Positions 19,246-29,601 are shown, numbered from the stretch's first letter. The stretch: DNA of 37,226 bases from Acrocarpospora macrocephala (GCF_009687865.1 NZ_BLAE01000077.1:13168-50393), one strand, 5' to 3'. Notes: a model not told the origin generated them from the sequence alone. A program made the numbers and translations.

Positions 19246-20505
19246 TCAGGGCCAGTCGAGGGACGGGCGGAGGGGGACGTAGGAGGCGCCCTCGTCGTCC
19301 AGGCGGACGCCTAGGACCTGGTGGAGTTGGATTTTGTTGCGTTCGAAGCCGACGATGCAGCCGGCCATGTAGAGGCGCCATACGCGGGCGGTGCCCTGGC
19401 CGACTTCGCGGACGGCTTCGTCCCAGTGGTCGTCCAGGTTGTGGCACCAGTCGCGGAGGGTCAGCGCGTAGTGTTCGCGCAGGTTCTCCTCGTGGCGGAT
19501 CTCGAATCCGGTGTCCTCCATCTCCCGGATGAGGGTGCCGACCGACTCCAGCTCGCCGTCGGGGAAGACGTAGCGGTTGATGAAACCGCCCTTGTTGATC
19601 GTCTTTTCCTTGCCGGTCGGGCGGGTGATGCAGTGGTTGAGCAGGCGCCCGCCGGGCTTGAGCTTGCTGTGGAGGAACCTGAAGTAGTTGGCGAGCTGGT
19701 CTCGGCCGATGTGCTCGGTGAGGCCGATGGAGCTGATCACGTCGAAGTCGGATTCGGCGACGTCGCGGTAGTCCAGGAAGCGCACTTCGGCGAGCTCGCC
19801 GAGGCCTTCCTCGGCGATGGCCTTCTGCGCCCACTCGGCCTGCTGGCGGCTGAGGGTGACGCCGAGCGCCTTCACGCCGTACTCGCGGGCGGCGTGGCGG
19901 ACCATGCTGCCCCAGCCGCAGCCCACGTCCAGCAGGCGCATGCCGGGCTTGAGGTCGAGCTTCCTGGCGACCAGGTCGAACTTGGTGTGCTGGGCCTGTT
20001 CGAGCGTGGCGTCAGGGGTGGGATAGGTCGCGCAGGTGTAGGCCATCGACGGCCCGAGCACCCACTCGTAGAAGCGGTTGGAGACGTCGTAGTGGTGGTG
20101 GATCGCCTCGGCGTCGCGCTGCTTGGCGTGCCGGCTGCCGAGCCGGGCCATCGCCGAGCGGCGGACCTCCTGGGCGGGCAGCGGGACCCGGGTCAGCAGC
20201 GGCTTGACGCCGAGCGCCCGGACGGCGGCGATCTTCTCGGCCGTCGAGAGGTCGTTGATCGTTAACGACCACATCCGGTCGAGCAGCTCGTACATGTCGC
20301 CCTGCACGTCCAGATGGCCGGAGATGTAGGCCCGGGCCATGCCGAGCTCACCCGGGGCCTGAGCCAGGTAGGCGACCGCCATCGGCGACTTCACCTCGAG
20401 GCGGATGTCCGCGCCGGACGGGCCGGCTTTGCTGCCGTCGTACGCGGAGAACTCGATGCCGGCCCCAGATCCGACAACCCGTTCAAAGATCTCGGCGAGA
20501 TTCAT
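19246..20505 (-). CDS. tmsB: SAM-dependent fatty acyl methyltransferase (CFA-synthase family, 10-methylene former)
   Basis: 419 residues of the cyclopropane fatty acid synthase/mycolic acid methyltransferase family. The N-terminal 100 residues match the CFA-synthase lipid-binding region; HHHYDVSNRFYEWVLG is the family signature, LLDVGCGWGSM the SAM-binding loop, and SIGLTEHIG the active-site segment. Next to a FAD-binding oxidoreductase it matches the TmsB/BfaB partner, which methylates the double bond of oleoyl phospholipid to a 10-methylene chain on the way to 10-methylstearic (tuberculostearic) acid. The ATG at 20505 follows the upstream stop by only 6 nt (AAGGTGATGACAC ribosome region). 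Without the partner it would be called CFA synthase. Confidence 0.88.
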   Translation of the reverse strand: MNLAEIFERVVGSGAGIEFSAYDGSKAGPSGADIRLEVKSPMAVAYLAQAPGELGMARAYISGHLDVQGDMYELLDRMWSLTINDLSTAEKIAAVRALGVKPLLTRVPLPAQEVRRSAMARLGSRHAKQRDAEAIHHHYDVSNRFYEWVLGPSMAYTCATYPTPDATLEQAQHTKFDLVARKLDLKPGMRLLDVGCGWGSMVRHAAREYGVKALGVTLSRQQAEWAQKAIAEEGLGELAEVRFLDYRDVAESDFDVISSIGLTEHIGRDQLANYFRFLHSKLKPGGRLLNHCITRPTGKEKTINKGGFINRYVFPDGELESVGTLIREMEDTGFEIRHEENLREHYALTLRDWCHNLDDHWDEAVREVGQGTARVWRLYMAGCIVGFERNKIQLHQVLGVRLDDEGASYVPLRPSLDWP

Positions 20506-20511
20506 GTGTCA

Positions 20512-21882
20512 TCACCTTCCCCGTACACATTTCTCATACAGGTCGAGCAAACGTCCACCGGGGTCGTACGCACGTTTGACCGGCCAGTAGGCGTCTCCGT
20601 TGTAGAAGCGCCAGAACTCCTCTCGAGCATAGAAGGAGGTCGAATAGAGGGACTTGTGGCCCTCCAGTTCGTGCACGGCGCGTTCGATCAGACGGTTGTA
20701 GTAGCCGTCCTGCCGTCCTCTCGGCAGGGCCACCATCCCCCAGAAACCGAAGTTCACGTAGAGCCGCCCGGAGTCCAGCGGGTAGAGGCTCCAGTCTCTG
20801 GTGGCTTTCAGGGGGCACATCCAGAGCGGCGTCATGCCCACCTGGCTGTGGAAGAACTCCAGGAACTCGGCGCCCCGCTCGACCGGGACCTCCACGTCCT
20901 GGATGACCGACTCATGCATCGGGTTGTCGCGCCAGCGGTCGATCCTGGCGGTGATGCCGTAGCGCTGGTCGAGGCCGACCAGCTTGCGGTAGACGTCGGA
21001 GCGCAGCCAGCGGCGCGGGGTGATGGACCGCACCAGGGGCTGCTGCACGCCGAAGGCGCGCGAGCACCAGAACCAGTCGGTGTCCCAGCGCCACAGGTAG
21101 TCGCGGATGGTGAGCCAGTCGCGGGTACGGCTGCGCATCGACTGGTAGTAGATCCGCATCCCGGTGTAATCCGACGCGTACGGCGCACGCTCGGCGAACC
21201 GGCCAAGCGTGATGTACATCTCGTCGGGCCCGAAGAAGGTGCCGTCGATGAAGTCGATCGGGTCGCCGTCGTGCTCCCGGGTATCGCAGATCTCCTGCAT
21301 GGCCAGCATGCACTTGTCGGCATCGGTGAACCGCACGTGGGTCAGCCGCACGAAAGGCTGCACGGGGGCCAGCTTGATCTTGATGCGGAGCGCGTAGCCG
21401 AGCGTGCCGTAGGAGTTGGGGAAGGCGTGGAACAGGTCGCTGAACTCGTTGTCGGCGCGGGCGACCACGATCCGGCCGTCGCCGGTGAGGATCTCCAGCT
21501 CCTCCACCGACTCGTGCGGCAGGCCGTCCCTGAACGAGCTGGACTCGATGCCGAGCCCGGTGACCGCGCCCCCCAGCGTGATCGTCTTCAGCTGCGGCAC
21601 CACGAACGGCATCAGCCCGTGCGGCAGGGTGGCGTCGACCAGGTTCTCGTAGGTCGTCATGCCCTGGACTTCCGCGGTGCGGGTGTCCGGGTCGACGTGG
21701 ATGACCTGGTCGAGGTCGCGGGCGGAGAGCTTGGCGACCTTGGCGGGCTCGCGGAACCGGAACAGGTTCGTGGTGGCCTTGGCCAGGCGCGGGGCCGCGT
21801 CGCCGGGGATCGCGGCGTAGGAGTCGCGGATCTGCTCGACCGCTCTCCGATGGGTGGTCATACTGGTCGTGCGCTCGGGCAT
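20512..21882 (-). CDS. tmsA: FAD-binding oxidoreductase, 10-methylene acyl reductase
   Basis: 456 residues. The N-terminal half is a PCMH-type FAD-binding domain (SARDLDQVIHVDPDTRTAEV, TLGGAVTGLGIESSSF, LPHESVEELEILTGDGR), and the C-terminal half is rich in aromatic residues (WRWDTDWFWCSRAFG). Together with the methyltransferase it corresponds to TmsA/BfaA, which reduces the 10-methylene intermediate to the 10-methyl group. The start ATG 21882 is preceded by GGGGGTGG. An ATG at 21861 is in frame but less well placed. It is first in a two-gene operon; the small tmsC found in several actinobacteria is absent here, the next gene being convergent. Confidence 0.88.
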   Translation of the reverse strand: MPERTTSMTTHRRAVEQIRDSYAAIPGDAAPRLAKATTNLFRFREPAKVAKLSARDLDQVIHVDPDTRTAEVQGMTTYENLVDATLPHGLMPFVVPQLKTITLGGAVTGLGIESSSFRDGLPHESVEELEILTGDGRIVVARADNEFSDLFHAFPNSYGTLGYALRIKIKLAPVQPFVRLTHVRFTDADKCMLAMQEICDTREHDGDPIDFIDGTFFGPDEMYITLGRFAERAPYASDYTGMRIYYQSMRSRTRDWLTIRDYLWRWDTDWFWCSRAFGVQQPLVRSITPRRWLRSDVYRKLVGLDQRYGITARIDRWRDNPMHESVIQDVEVPVERGAEFLEFFHSQVGMTPLWMCPLKATRDWSLYPLDSGRLYVNFGFWGMVALPRGRQDGYYNRLIERAVHELEGHKSLYSTSFYAREEFWRFYNGDAYWPVKRAYDPGGRLLDLYEKCVRGR

Positions 21883-21901
21883 GACACCACCCCCAGGATA
21901 G

Positions 21902-21916
21902 TAGAGATCGTCTCTA
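21902..21916. promoter_or_regulatory. Palindromic operator candidate in the tmsA promoter
   Basis: TAGAGA-TCG-TCTCTA, a perfect 6-3-6 palindrome. On the minus strand it lies just upstream of and touching a possible -10 (TACTAT) for tmsA, about 20 bp before the start codon. Confidence 0.5.
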
Positions 21917-21969
21917 GAGGAACGCTATCCCCCTAAAACAACCCAGACCAGACTCGACACGTTAAACCC

Positions 21970-22007
21970 GAGAAAACTGTCGGTTCGTTGGGCGTGCGTT
22001 GACAGTT
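21970..22007 (-). terminator. Candidate terminator after the kinase gene
   Basis: On the minus strand AACTGTC (22007-22001) pairs with GACAGTT (21981-21975) over a 19-nt loop and is followed by TTCTCGG. A second smaller hairpin (GGGAGA/TCTCCC, 22024-22044) lies closer to the stop. Both are modest; either could separate the kinase from tmsA. Confidence 0.4.
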
Positions 22008-22063
22008 GTTCCCACTCCGACATGGGAGAACCCTCGACTCTCCCGGCCTATTCCCGCTGTGGA

Positions 22064-23518
22064 TCACCTTGGCCGGAAGCTGTCCAGAACCTTGGTCATC
22101 GCTTCCGTCTGGGCGGCCCAGCGCGCCTCCTCCGACGTCCAGGTGACCAGGAACGCGCGGTCGCCGACCGTCAGCAGGCGGGTGAGTTCGCGGTAGCCGA
22201 CGCCGGCGGTGAGCCAGGGGCTGCTCGCGGTGTCCACCGGGGTGAAGGTGGACTCCCATTCGACGGCGCCGCCGTAGGACCAGGAGACGCGGTCGAGGCG
22301 CACGCGGCGGTAGTCGCGGGCGTCGCGGGCGCGGATGGCCTCGATCTCGGCGATCATCTCGCGCTGGGCCGCGTGCGGGACGACCTCCTCCACGCCGAGA
22401 TGGCTGCCGCCGTCGCGGCTCAGCCATTCGGTGAACGCCTCGGCGCGGGAGCCGGTCCAGGCGCGCGGGTAGCCGATCGTCCAGCCGGCCGGGGAGACGT
22501 ACCGCTTGTAGGAGGACACGCGGGTGGGAGTGACGCTCGGCTCCGGCGACGGAGACGGAGACGGAGACACGAGGACCGGAGCCGCCGGCGGGTCGAGGGA
22601 CATCATCGACCAGGCGGCGGTCCCGACGACCGCGACCATCGCGACGGCCGCGACCGCGATCAGCCAGGTACGGCTCCGCCACCGGCTCCCCGGCTGGCGG
22701 GGCGGCCCGCCGTCGACCAGGGACAGCAGGCGCTCGGCCTCGGCCACGCTGGCCCGCTCGGCGGGATCCCGCTTGAGCAGCGCCGACAGCGCCGGATGCA
22801 GGGCGGGATGGAGCCGCCCGAAGTCGGGTTCCTCGGTCAGCACCGCCGCCACCGTGGCGATCATCGTCCCCCGGTCGAAGGGCGACTTGCCGAGCACGGC
22901 CGCGTACAGCGTCGCCCCGAGCGACCACAGGTCGGAGGGCGGCCCGAACTCGGCCGCCTCGGCGCGCTCCGGCGCGAGGAACGCGGGCGACCCGGTGATC
23001 ATCCCGACCACCGGCAGGTTCGTCTCGTGCTCGGTGGTGGCGATGCCGAAGTCGGTGAGGACCGCCCGGCCTTCCGGCGTGACCAGGATGTTGGCCGGTT
23101 TGACGTCCCGGTGCAGCACCCCGGCGGCGTGCGCGGCGGCCAGCGCGGACAGGATCTGCCGCCCGATCGCGGCCACCTCCCGCACCGGCAGCGAGCCCTG
23201 CTCCCGGACGAGCTGCTCCAGGGAGGGCGCGCGGACGAGTTCCATCACGATCCACGGGCGGCCGTCCTCCTCCGCCACGTCGTAGATCGCGACGATGCTG
23301 CGGTGGCTGAGCCGGGCGGCGGTCCTGGCCTCGCGCCCGGTCCGCAGAAGCTGGCGTTCCAGCTCGCCTGGCGGCAGGCCGAGCGGCAGCATGACCTCCT
23401 TGACCGCGACCGGCCGATCCAGCAGCGTGTCGTGCCCCTCCCACACCACGCCCATCGCGCCCTGCCCGAGCTTCCGCTTGAGCTGGTAGCGCCCCGCGAC
23501 CAGCCGTTCCCCCTCCAT
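22064..23518 (-). CDS. Membrane Ser/Thr protein kinase (PknB-type catalytic domain)
   Basis: A 484-residue receptor-like kinase. The kinase domain spans about 10-265: glycine loop LGQGAMGVV, ATP-binding Lys40 (VAVKE), catalytic Asp138 (HRDVKPANIL), DFG at 156-158 and APE-equivalent APERAEA. A membrane segment follows at about 284-305, then a Pro/Ser linker (SPSPSPSPEP) and an external domain of about 150 residues (335-484) of unknown ligand; it contains VSPAGWTIGYPRAW and ends in VLDSFRPR, lacking PASTA repeats. The start ATG 23518 has GGGGG at 5-6 nt; the longer open frame upstream crosses the divergent promoter region. Substrates are not evident from the neighbours. Confidence 0.94.
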   Translation of the reverse strand: MEGERLVAGRYQLKRKLGQGAMGVVWEGHDTLLDRPVAVKEVMLPLGLPPGELERQLLRTGREARTAARLSHRSIVAIYDVAEEDGRPWIVMELVRAPSLEQLVREQGSLPVREVAAIGRQILSALAAAHAAGVLHRDVKPANILVTPEGRAVLTDFGIATTEHETNLPVVGMITGSPAFLAPERAEAAEFGPPSDLWSLGATLYAAVLGKSPFDRGTMIATVAAVLTEEPDFGRLHPALHPALSALLKRDPAERASVAEAERLLSLVDGGPPRQPGSRWRSRTWLIAVAAVAMVAVVGTAAWSMMSLDPPAAPVLVSPSPSPSPEPSVTPTRVSSYKRYVSPAGWTIGYPRAWTGSRAEAFTEWLSRDGGSHLGVEEVVPHAAQREMIAEIEAIRARDARDYRRVRLDRVSWSYGGAVEWESTFTPVDTASSPWLTAGVGYRELTRLLTVGDRAFLVTWTSEEARWAAQTEAMTKVLDSFRPR

Positions 23519-23554
23519 CGTGCCCCCTTGGCCGCACAGTAAGAGGCGGCAATT

Positions 23555-23622
23555 CTCCCATACCGGCCACCCCTGGGCGGTGCCGCGAAGGCCGGTTCCG
23601 AATATTGTTCTAGGTATGGGAG
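23555..23622 (+). promoter_or_regulatory. Inverted repeat spanning the kinase/racemase promoter region
   Basis: CTCCCATACC (23555-23564) is exactly complementary to GGTATGGGAG (23613-23622), 48 bp apart. The right arm contains the GGGAG ribosome site of the racemase gene. A possible -10 (TATTGT, 23603-23608) lies between the arms, so if that promoter is used the left arm is not transcribed and the repeat would work as paired DNA sites instead. Confidence 0.45.
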
Positions 23623-23627
23623 CCGAG

Positions 23628-24737
23628 ATGAGCGGACCGTTGGCCGGGATACGCGTGCTGGAACTGGCCGGGCTGGCTCCCGGGCCGTTCGCGGGCATGA
23701 TGCTGGCCGACCACGGCGCGGAAGTACTCCGGGTGGACCGGGTCAAAGCGGTCACCGACGCGCAGCATCCAAACGTGATGGATCGGGGCAAACGATCCAT
23801 CGGCCTGGATCTGAAGTCCACCGACGGCGTCGCCGCGTTCAAACGCCTGGCCGCGCGCGCGGACGTGGTCATCGAGGTGTTCCGCCCCGGCGTCGCCGAG
23901 CGCCTCGGCATCGGCCCCGCCGACCTGCACGCGGTGAACGAGCGCCTGATCTACGGCCGGATGACCGGCTGGGGCCAGAACGGGCCGCTCGCCGCCACGG
24001 CGGGCCACGACATCGACTACATCGCGATCTCCGGCGCGCTGTCCGCGCTGGGCCGCGCCGGGGACAAGCCCACCCCGCCGATCAACATCCTCGGCGACTT
24101 CGCGGGCGGCGGTCTCATGCTCGCGTACGGCGTGCTGCTCGCCCTCATCGAACGCGGGCGCACCGGCCAGGGCCGGGTGATCGACGCCGCCATGGTGGAC
24201 GGCGCGGCGCTGCTGCTGGCGATGTTCTTCCAGGCGTCCCAGACCGGATTCTGGGGGGCGCGTGGCACGAACCTGCTGGACACCGGGGCGCCCATGTACG
24301 ACACGTACGAGACGGCGGACGGAAAGCACCTCGCGGTCGGAGCCCTGGAGCCGCAGTTCTGGGCCGAGATGCTGGGCAAGCTCGGCCTCACCGACCTGCC
24401 GGACCGGGATGACCAGGCGAACTGGCCGGTGATCCGGGACCGCCTGGCCGCCGTGTTCGCGACCCGGACCCGGGCGGACTGGGAAGCGGTGTTCGCGGGG
24501 TCGGACGCGTGTGTCTCGCCCGTGCTCGAGTTGACCGAGGCTCCGGAGCACCCGCACAACCGCGCCCGGGGCACGTTCGTTGAGATCGCGGGTGTCACCC
24601 AGCCCGCGCCCGCCCCCCGCCTGCTCGGCACACCCCCCAGCGACCTGGCCCCCGCGACGAGGTTGCAGGACCTCACCTCCTGGGGCCTGGACGACGAAAC
24701 CGCCAAATCTCTTCGCGACCTTGGAGTCCTCGCTTAA
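23628..24737 (+). CDS. mcr: Alpha-methylacyl-CoA racemase (family III CoA-transferase fold)
   Basis: 369 residues; close in design to Mycobacterium tuberculosis Mcr. It interconverts 2R- and 2S-methylacyl-CoA so that branched chains can enter beta-oxidation. The catalytic residues His127 (AGHDIDY), Asp157 (ILGDFAG) and Glu241 (GALEPQF) are present, which distinguishes it from CaiB-type CoA-transferases. The ATG at 23628 is chosen because GGGAG lies 4-5 nt before it; the in-frame ATG at 23616 would be a leaderless alternative. The stop TAATG overlaps the start of the nitroreductase by one base. It fits the product expected from a CYP124/125-like terminal methyl oxidation. Confidence 0.92.
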   Translation: MSGPLAGIRVLELAGLAPGPFAGMMLADHGAEVLRVDRVKAVTDAQHPNVMDRGKRSIGLDLKSTDGVAAFKRLAARADVVIEVFRPGVAERLGIGPADLHAVNERLIYGRMTGWGQNGPLAATAGHDIDYIAISGALSALGRAGDKPTPPINILGDFAGGGLMLAYGVLLALIERGRTGQGRVIDAAMVDGAALLLAMFFQASQTGFWGARGTNLLDTGAPMYDTYETADGKHLAVGALEPQFWAEMLGKLGLTDLPDRDDQANWPVIRDRLAAVFATRTRADWEAVFAGSDACVSPVLELTEAPEHPHNRARGTFVEIAGVTQPAPAPRLLGTPPSDLAPATRLQDLTSWGLDDETAKSLRDLGVLA

Positions 24738-25378
24738 TGGACGTCTTCGAAGCCCTCTACACCACCCGTGCCATGCGCCGGGTCAAACCGGACGCGATCC
24801 CGGCCGACGTGCAGGAACGCATCCTGGACGCGGCCGTGCGCGGCCCGAGCGGCGGCAACACGCAGGGCTGGCGGTTCCTGCTGCTGGACGATCCGGCGGT
24901 GAAGGCCGAGCTCGGGCCGCTGTACCGGCAGGCGCTCGGGGTGCTGTTCGAGACGCACTACAAGCCGATGCGGGAGAAGGGGGATCCGCAGGCGCTCAGT
25001 GTCCTCAAGTCGGCGCAGCATCTCGCGGACCATTTCGAGGCGTACCCGCTGATGCTGTTCGCGTTCACCCGCAACGACCCGTCCGGGGGGTCGATCTTTC
25101 CGTCGGTGTGGAGCGCGCAGCTGGCGGCGCGGGCGTTCGGTGTCGGGAGCGCGCTGACGACCGTGCTCGGGATGTTCCACGGAGAAGAGGCGATGCGGAT
25201 CCTCGGTGTGCCGGAGGGTAAGGGCTGGCAGCTGGCGTGCACCGTCACCTTCGGCTACCCGACCGGTCGCTGGGGTGTCGCGCCCAGGCGGCCGGTGCAT
25301 GAGGTGAGCTATCGCAACAGGTGGGGCGAGCCGGTGGGCTTCGAGATCCCCGAGCCGCTGTGGAACTACGACGACTGA
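24737..25378 (+). CDS. Nitroreductase-family flavoprotein
   Basis: 213 residues of the FMN-dependent nitroreductase fold. DVFEALYTTRAMRRVKPDAI with Arg-rich FMN contact and AVRGPSGGNTQGWRFLLL are the family N-terminal signatures; WSAQLAARAFGVGS precedes the second FMN-contact region. Members reduce nitro, quinone or enone groups using NAD(P)H; substrate unknown. Its start overlaps the racemase stop (TAATG), so the pair is translationally coupled and may act in the same pathway. Its 3' end overlaps the convergent GyrI-like gene by 13 bp. Confidence 0.9.
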   Translation: MDVFEALYTTRAMRRVKPDAIPADVQERILDAAVRGPSGGNTQGWRFLLLDDPAVKAELGPLYRQALGVLFETHYKPMREKGDPQALSVLKSAQHLADHFEAYPLMLFAFTRNDPSGGSIFPSVWSAQLAARAFGVGSALTTVLGMFHGEEAMRILGVPEGKGWQLACTVTFGYPTGRWGVAPRRPVHEVSYRNRWGEPVGFEIPEPLWNYDD

Positions 25379-25848
25379 GTCTCCGCGTAAGAGGGCCGCA
25401 CGGCGACATAGAGGTCCGCGCCCGCCGGGTGGTGGACCTCCACGTCGGTGGTGAAGGCCCGGGCGGGAGACGCGCCGGACTCGGTGTGCTTCCAGAGGTA
25501 CTGCCAGGCCTCAATCAGAGTCTGCGGCAGCGGGCCGCGTACCTCCAGGTGCATGCAGGGCACGCCCGGCACCCGGACCGCGGCCATGCCCTCCGGCAGC
25601 CGGGCGGCGGTGTGCACCGCGACGCCGACGATCTGGGTGTACGCGCCGTTGTGATCGCTCTCGTAGTCGGTGAGCACCGCGTACACGTTCTCGTCAGCCC
25701 TTCCCGGCACGTGCGCGAACGCGCCCGGCGCGCCCGCGCGGGCCCAGAGCGCCGGCAGCTGCGCTCGCGCCGGGTCGGCCTCGGCCGCGTTCGTGGTCCG
25801 CACGACGTGGCCGACGACGAGCAGCTCGGGCCGGTCAACAATGATCAC
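25366..25848 (-). CDS. GyrI-like/AraC effector-binding domain protein
   Basis: 160 residues without a DNA-binding domain. The order of strands and the ends (LLVVGHVVRTTNAAEADP at the start, MHLEVRGPLPQTLIEAWQYLW and DVEVHHPAGADLYVAVRP at the end) fits the stand-alone GyrI-like small-molecule-binding fold (YdeE-type). Such proteins bind hydrophobic or cationic drugs or hydrolyse them. The start is GTG 25848 with GGGGGAC 7-8 nt upstream. It is monocistronic, divergent from guaB1 and overlapping the nitroreductase stop in the convergent direction. Assignment is by fold pattern, not by a catalytic motif. Confidence 0.8.
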   Translation of the reverse strand: MIIVDRPELLVVGHVVRTTNAAEADPARAQLPALWARAGAPGAFAHVPGRADENVYAVLTDYESDHNGAYTQIVGVAVHTAARLPEGMAAVRVPGVPCMHLEVRGPLPQTLIEAWQYLWKHTESGASPARAFTTDVEVHHPAGADLYVAVRPSYAETQSS

Positions 25849-25870
25849 AGATCGTCCCCCATTCGACTGA

Positions 25871-27364
<1,494 letters not shown>

Positions 27365-27521
27365 TGAGGGGAAGCCGCCGGTGATCCAGTGGCGCCCGAT
27401 AGAGTCGGCTGGTCGATCGGAACCACGATCGGCCGCCGGCACGGGGGCGCGCCACCTCTGCCGGACGCGGGCGGCTTCGCCGCCTGGCAACCGAGAGGCG
27501 CGCTGGAACAAGGAGACCCAC

Positions 27522-27896
27522 GTGGCACTCGAAAGGCCCGAGATCGACTTCCCCGAGGGCAACCCGCCCTCCGACCTGGAGATCGTCGACCTGGTCGAGG
27601 GCAACGGCGCCGAGGCCAAGCCCGGGCAGACCGTGAGTGTGCATTATGTCGGTGTCGCGTTCTCGAGCGGCGAAGAGTTCGACGCGTCGTGGAACCGCGG
27701 CCAGGCCTTCCAGTTCCCGCTCGGCGGTGGCCAGGTCATCGCGGGCTGGGACAAGGGCGTCGCCGGCATGAAGGTCGGCGGGCGCCGCCGCCTCACCATC
27801 CCGCCCCACCTGGGCTACGGCAACCGGGGCGCCGGTCGCGCGATCAAGCCCGGAGAGACTTTGATCTTCGTTGTGGACCTGCTCGACGTCGGCTGA
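27522..27896 (+). CDS. FKBP-type peptidyl-prolyl cis-trans isomerase
   Basis: A 124-residue single-domain FKBP with no signal peptide, so cytoplasmic. Active-site landmarks are VSVHYVGVAF, EEFDASW, QFPLGGGQVIAGWDKGVAGM and LGYGNRGAG, ending LIFVVDLLDVG. It assists proline isomerisation during protein folding. The start is GTG 27522, preceded by AGGAGA at 6-11 nt; the frame is open far upstream, overlapping guaB1, but has no ribosome site. A separation of 157 bp from guaB1 and a hairpin after it suggest its own transcription unit. Confidence 0.95.
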   Translation: MALERPEIDFPEGNPPSDLEIVDLVEGNGAEAKPGQTVSVHYVGVAFSSGEEFDASWNRGQAFQFPLGGGQVIAGWDKGVAGMKVGGRRRLTIPPHLGYGNRGAGRAIKPGETLIFVVDLLDVG

Positions 27897-27909
27897 CCCT
27901 GGCGAATCC

Positions 27910-27934
27910 AGCCCCCGGCCCGCCGCCGGGGGCT
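27910..27934 (+). terminator. Terminator-like hairpin after the FKBP gene
   Basis: AGCCCCCGGC (27910-27919) pairs with GCCGGGGGCT (27925-27934) over a 5-nt loop; no T-run follows. Confidence 0.6.
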
Positions 27935-27986
27935 GTGTCATGCCGGGAACTGGCGGCATTACAGCGGACTAGGGCAGGATTACCCT

Positions 27987-29501
27987 GTGTTGCTGATCGA
28001 TCTTGCCAGGACCTCCGCCGCGGTGGCCGCCGAGTCGGCCCGCCTGGCCAAGATCAGGCACCTGGCCGAGTTGCTGGGCAGGGTCGGGCCTGACGAGGCT
28101 GAGATCGCCATCGCGTACCTGTCCGGGGAACTGCCGCAGCGGCAGATCGGCGTGGGCTGGCGGACCCTGCAGGAGCTGCCCGAGCCCCGGCTGGCCGCCA
28201 CGGCCACGCTGACCCAGATCGACGCGCTGCTCGAACGCATCAAGGCCCAGTCGGGGCAGGGCTCGCAGGCGGCGCGCAAGCAGCTGGTCGCCGAGCTGTT
28301 CGGGGCGGCCACGCGGCCGGAGCAGACCTTTCTGGGGCGGCTGCTGACCGGGGAACTGCGGCAGGGCGCGCTCGACGGGGTGATGATCGAGGCCATCGCC
28401 AAGGCGGCCGAGGTGCCGTCGGCCGAGGTGCGGCGGGCGCTCATGTTGCGCGGCTGGCTGCCCGCCGTGGGGGCGGCGGCGCTGGCCGGTGGGGTGGACG
28501 CGCTGCGCGGCTTCCATCTGGAGGTCGGGCGTCCGGTCGCGCCCATGCTGGCGCAGAGCGCGCCGACCGTCACGGCCGCGCTGGAGAAGATCGGCGGGCC
28601 GGCGGCCGTGGAGTGGAAGCTGGACGGGGTACGGGTGCAGGCGCACCGGTCGGGCGATCACGTCGGGGTGTTCACGCGGACGCTGGACGACATCACGGCG
28701 CAGGTGCCTGAGCTGGTTGAGGCCATGCTGGGGCTGGAGCGTACGGATCTGGTGCTGGACGGGGAGGTCATCGCGCTGCGGGCGGACGGCTGGCCGGAGC
28801 CGTTCCAGGTGACGGCCGCGCGGGTGGCGACGAAGGTCGGGCCGCGGGAGGTGCCGTTGAGTGTGTTCTTCTTTGACGCGTTGCGGGTGGATGGGGTGGA
28901 TCTGCTGGATCTGCCGGACGCGGAGCGGCATGCGGCGCTGGCGGGAGCCGTACCGGCGGAGTTGATCGCGCCGCGGTTGGTGACGGGGGACGCGGAGGAA
29001 GGGGAGGCGTTCTTCGCGGACGCGGTGCGGCGGGGGCATGAAGGGGTGGTCGTGAAGGCGCCGCAGACGGCCTATGCGGCGGGGCGGCGGGGGGCCGGGT
29101 GGATCAAGGTCAAGCCTCGGCACACGATGGATCTGGTGGTGCTGGCGGTCGAGTGGGGGCATGGGCGGCGGGAGGGGAAGCTGTCCAATCTCCATCTGGG
29201 TGCGCTGGATCCGGAGACTGGCGGATATGTCATGCTCGGGAAGACGTTCAAGGGGCTGACGGATGAGCTGCTCGCGTGGCAGACCGAGCAGTTCCTGCGG
29301 CTCGCGGATGGGCCCACCGATGGGTGGACGGTCACCGTCAAGCCGGTGATGGTGGTGGAAATCGCCTTTGATGGCGTGCAGCGGTCGACGCGGTATCCCG
29401 GAGGATTGGCGTTGAGGTTCGCGCGGGTGCTCCGGTATCGGCCGGATAAGCGTGCGGAGGAAGCCGACACGATCGGGATGGTTCAGGCGCTTTTGCCCTG
29501 A
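27987..29501 (+). CDS. ligB: ATP-dependent DNA ligase (LigB-like)
   Basis: 504 residues, near the 507 of mycobacterial LigB. An N-terminal DNA-binding domain (about 1-180) precedes the nucleotidyltransferase core: motif [13 protein letters not shown] with adenylated Lys211, motif [11 protein letters not shown], motif [11 protein letters not shown] and motif V WIKVKP, then an OB-fold with [16 protein letters not shown]. It seals nicks with ATP in addition to the essential NAD-dependent LigA. No Ku or polymerase domain is attached, so it is not LigD. Start is GTG 27987 with GGCAGGA 7 nt upstream. The 3' half has noticeably more G-rich, less optimal codons than the 5' half. Confidence 0.95.
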   Translation: MLLIDLARTSAAVAAESARLAKIRHLAELLGRVGPDEAEIAIAYLSGELPQRQIGVGWRTLQELPEPRLAATATLTQIDALLERIKAQSGQGSQAARKQLVAELFGAATRPEQTFLGRLLTGELRQGALDGVMIEAIAKAAEVPSAEVRRALMLRGWLPAVGAAALAGGVDALRGFHLEVGRPVAPMLAQSAPTVTAALEKIGGPAAVEWKLDGVRVQAHRSGDHVGVFTRTLDDITAQVPELVEAMLGLERTDLVLDGEVIALRADGWPEPFQVTAARVATKVGPREVPLSVFFFDALRVDGVDLLDLPDAERHAALAGAVPAELIAPRLVTGDAEEGEAFFADAVRRGHEGVVVKAPQTAYAAGRRGAGWIKVKPRHTMDLVVLAVEWGHGRREGKLSNLHLGALDPETGGYVMLGKTFKGLTDELLAWQTEQFLRLADGPTDGWTVTVKPVMVVEIAFDGVQRSTRYPGGLALRFARVLRYRPDKRAEEADTIGMVQALLP

Positions 29502-29585
29502 TCAGCGACTTAGCGATCTATGCGAATTCGTTATATTTGGCAGTTCAGTTCATGATCGGCGCTCTAGGCTCGCACCCTGGGGCGC

Positions 29586-29601
29586 TGTGAGATGGGTCAC
29601 A
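29586..29601. promoter_or_regulatory. Perfect CRP/GlxR-type operator
   Basis: TGTGA-GATGGG-TCACA: an exact match to TGTGA-N6-TCACA. It lies in the 208-bp AT-richer gap before the RlpA-like gene. A possible -10 TATGTT (29630-29635) would put it near -48, an activator position. Two copies of CGCATATG (29608-29615, 29626-29633) flank the -35 region. Confidence 0.7.
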
